Of a stretch of DNA of 64,000 nt, positions 63,729 through 64,000 are shown piece by piece (position 1 is the stretch's first letter; each line of letters opens with the position of its first letter). The position numbers and the translations under genes were made by a program. Source of the stretch: Phytobacter ursingii (GTDB lineage Bacteria; Pseudomonadota; Gammaproteobacteria; Enterobacterales; Enterobacteriaceae). The DNA lies in the NCBI GenBank assembly GCA_901456055.1, contig CABDWT010000004.1, forward strand, positions 1-64,000. The letters are read 5' to 3'. The notes beneath the pieces are model-generated. The model ran no database searches and was not told the DNA's origin. It was given only the letters and a program-made list of their open reading frames with translations.

Positions 63729-64000
63729 ATGGACATAACAAAAATCCTGAATACGAATCGCGTTATTTTAGATATGAAAGCTACGAACAAAACGGAGGCG
63801 ATTGAGGAATTAACCGACCTTTTGCAAAAAGATGGCGCAATTAGTTGCCGGGAAACATTTATTCAGGATGTCTGGCAACGTGAATCAGAAGGGTCGACCG
63901 GTTTCGAAAATCATATCGCGATACCTCATGGTAAATCCTCGGCGGTGGTTAATACCACCCTGGCGATTGGACGCACACGCCACGATATTCCCTGGGAAAC
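63729..64000 (+). CDS. PTS fructose/mannitol-type EIIA component (partial, runs off the window)
   Basis: The first 90 codons are visible (MDITKILNTNRVILDMKATN onward). It is an EIIA-Fru/Mtl domain with phosphorylatable H67 in IAIPHGKSS. ATGAGGTATGTTTA supplies the ribosome binding site 25 bp after the regulator stop, so regulator and transporter form one operon. The C-terminus and probable EIIB/EIIC genes lie beyond the window. Confidence 0.85.
   Translation, partial: MDITKILNTNRVILDMKATNKTEAIEELTDLLQKDGAISCRETFIQDVWQRESEGSTGFENHIAIPHGKSSAVVNTTLAIGRTRHDIPWE

Overview
The window comes from an enterobacterium close to Escherichia, Citrobacter and Enterobacter. It carries folD-ybcJ, ybcI, cysS, ppiB, lpxH, purE-purK, selC and yicJ-yicI with near E. 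coli-level protein similarity, an argU-type tRNA-Arg(UCU), REP palindromes and a PurR operator. The species cannot be fixed from the sequence alone.

Region 1 (1-9.4 kb) is accessory DNA. It holds a Sel1-repeat protein, an H-NS-like protein, a divergent cold-shock pair with a small zinc-ribbon protein, and a TetR-controlled redox cluster (old yellow enzyme, two SDRs, a small membrane protein, an MDR oxidoreductase). It ends in a decayed tyrosine integrase and a degenerate copy of the tRNA-Arg attachment region.

Region 2 (9.4-40.2 kb) is a genomic island inserted at the 3' end of tRNA-Arg(UCU), with an intact integrase beside the tRNA. It carries an unknown 284-aa protein between imperfect direct repeats, a trypsin-like protease with a membrane partner, a GT2 glycosyltransferase pair, and a CP4/P4-like satellite core (CbtA/CbeA toxin-antitoxin, YeeT, RadC-like, ArdB/KlcA, YafZ-like, Gp2/YfjJ-like, AlpA, YfjI). 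Next comes a block of apparent anti-phage cargo: a catalytically dead long-B Argonaute overlapping a PD-(D/E)XK nuclease gene, and a type I restriction locus (hsdR, hsdM, hsdS) whose operon continues into a PtuA-like ATPase and a PtuB-like HNH nuclease. Remnants of a second integrase and an IS256-family transposase lie between hsdR and the intact integrase.

Region 3 (40.2-49.8 kb) is core genome: tRNA-Arg, folD, ybcJ, a glucose-family PTS EIICB with a MalI-like LacI regulator and a double operator, ybcI, cysS, ppiB, lpxH, purE and purK.

Region 4 (49.8-57.5 kb) is a small variable zone between purK and selC. It begins with an IS621-like IS110-family element in a REP sequence. The predicted bridge RNA can be read directly, and both of its target guides match the flanks exactly. 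Three near-identical copies of a DUF1471 gene unit follow, interleaved with rhuM, small unknown genes, symE, a ribbon-helix-helix gene with a palindromic operator, and an AT-rich SIR2-domain gene next to selC.

Region 5 (57.5-64 kb) is selC, yicJ-yicI (alpha-xyloside uptake and hydrolysis), a repeat-rich intergenic region, a BglG-type PTS regulator and the start of a fructose-type PTS EIIA gene. In E. coli K-12 the purK and selC neighbourhoods are far apart, so this chromosome is rearranged relative to K-12.

The strongest points for follow-up are the readable bridge-RNA element, the Argonaute-nuclease pair, the five-gene restriction/Septu-like operon, and the uncharacterised protease-membrane pair.
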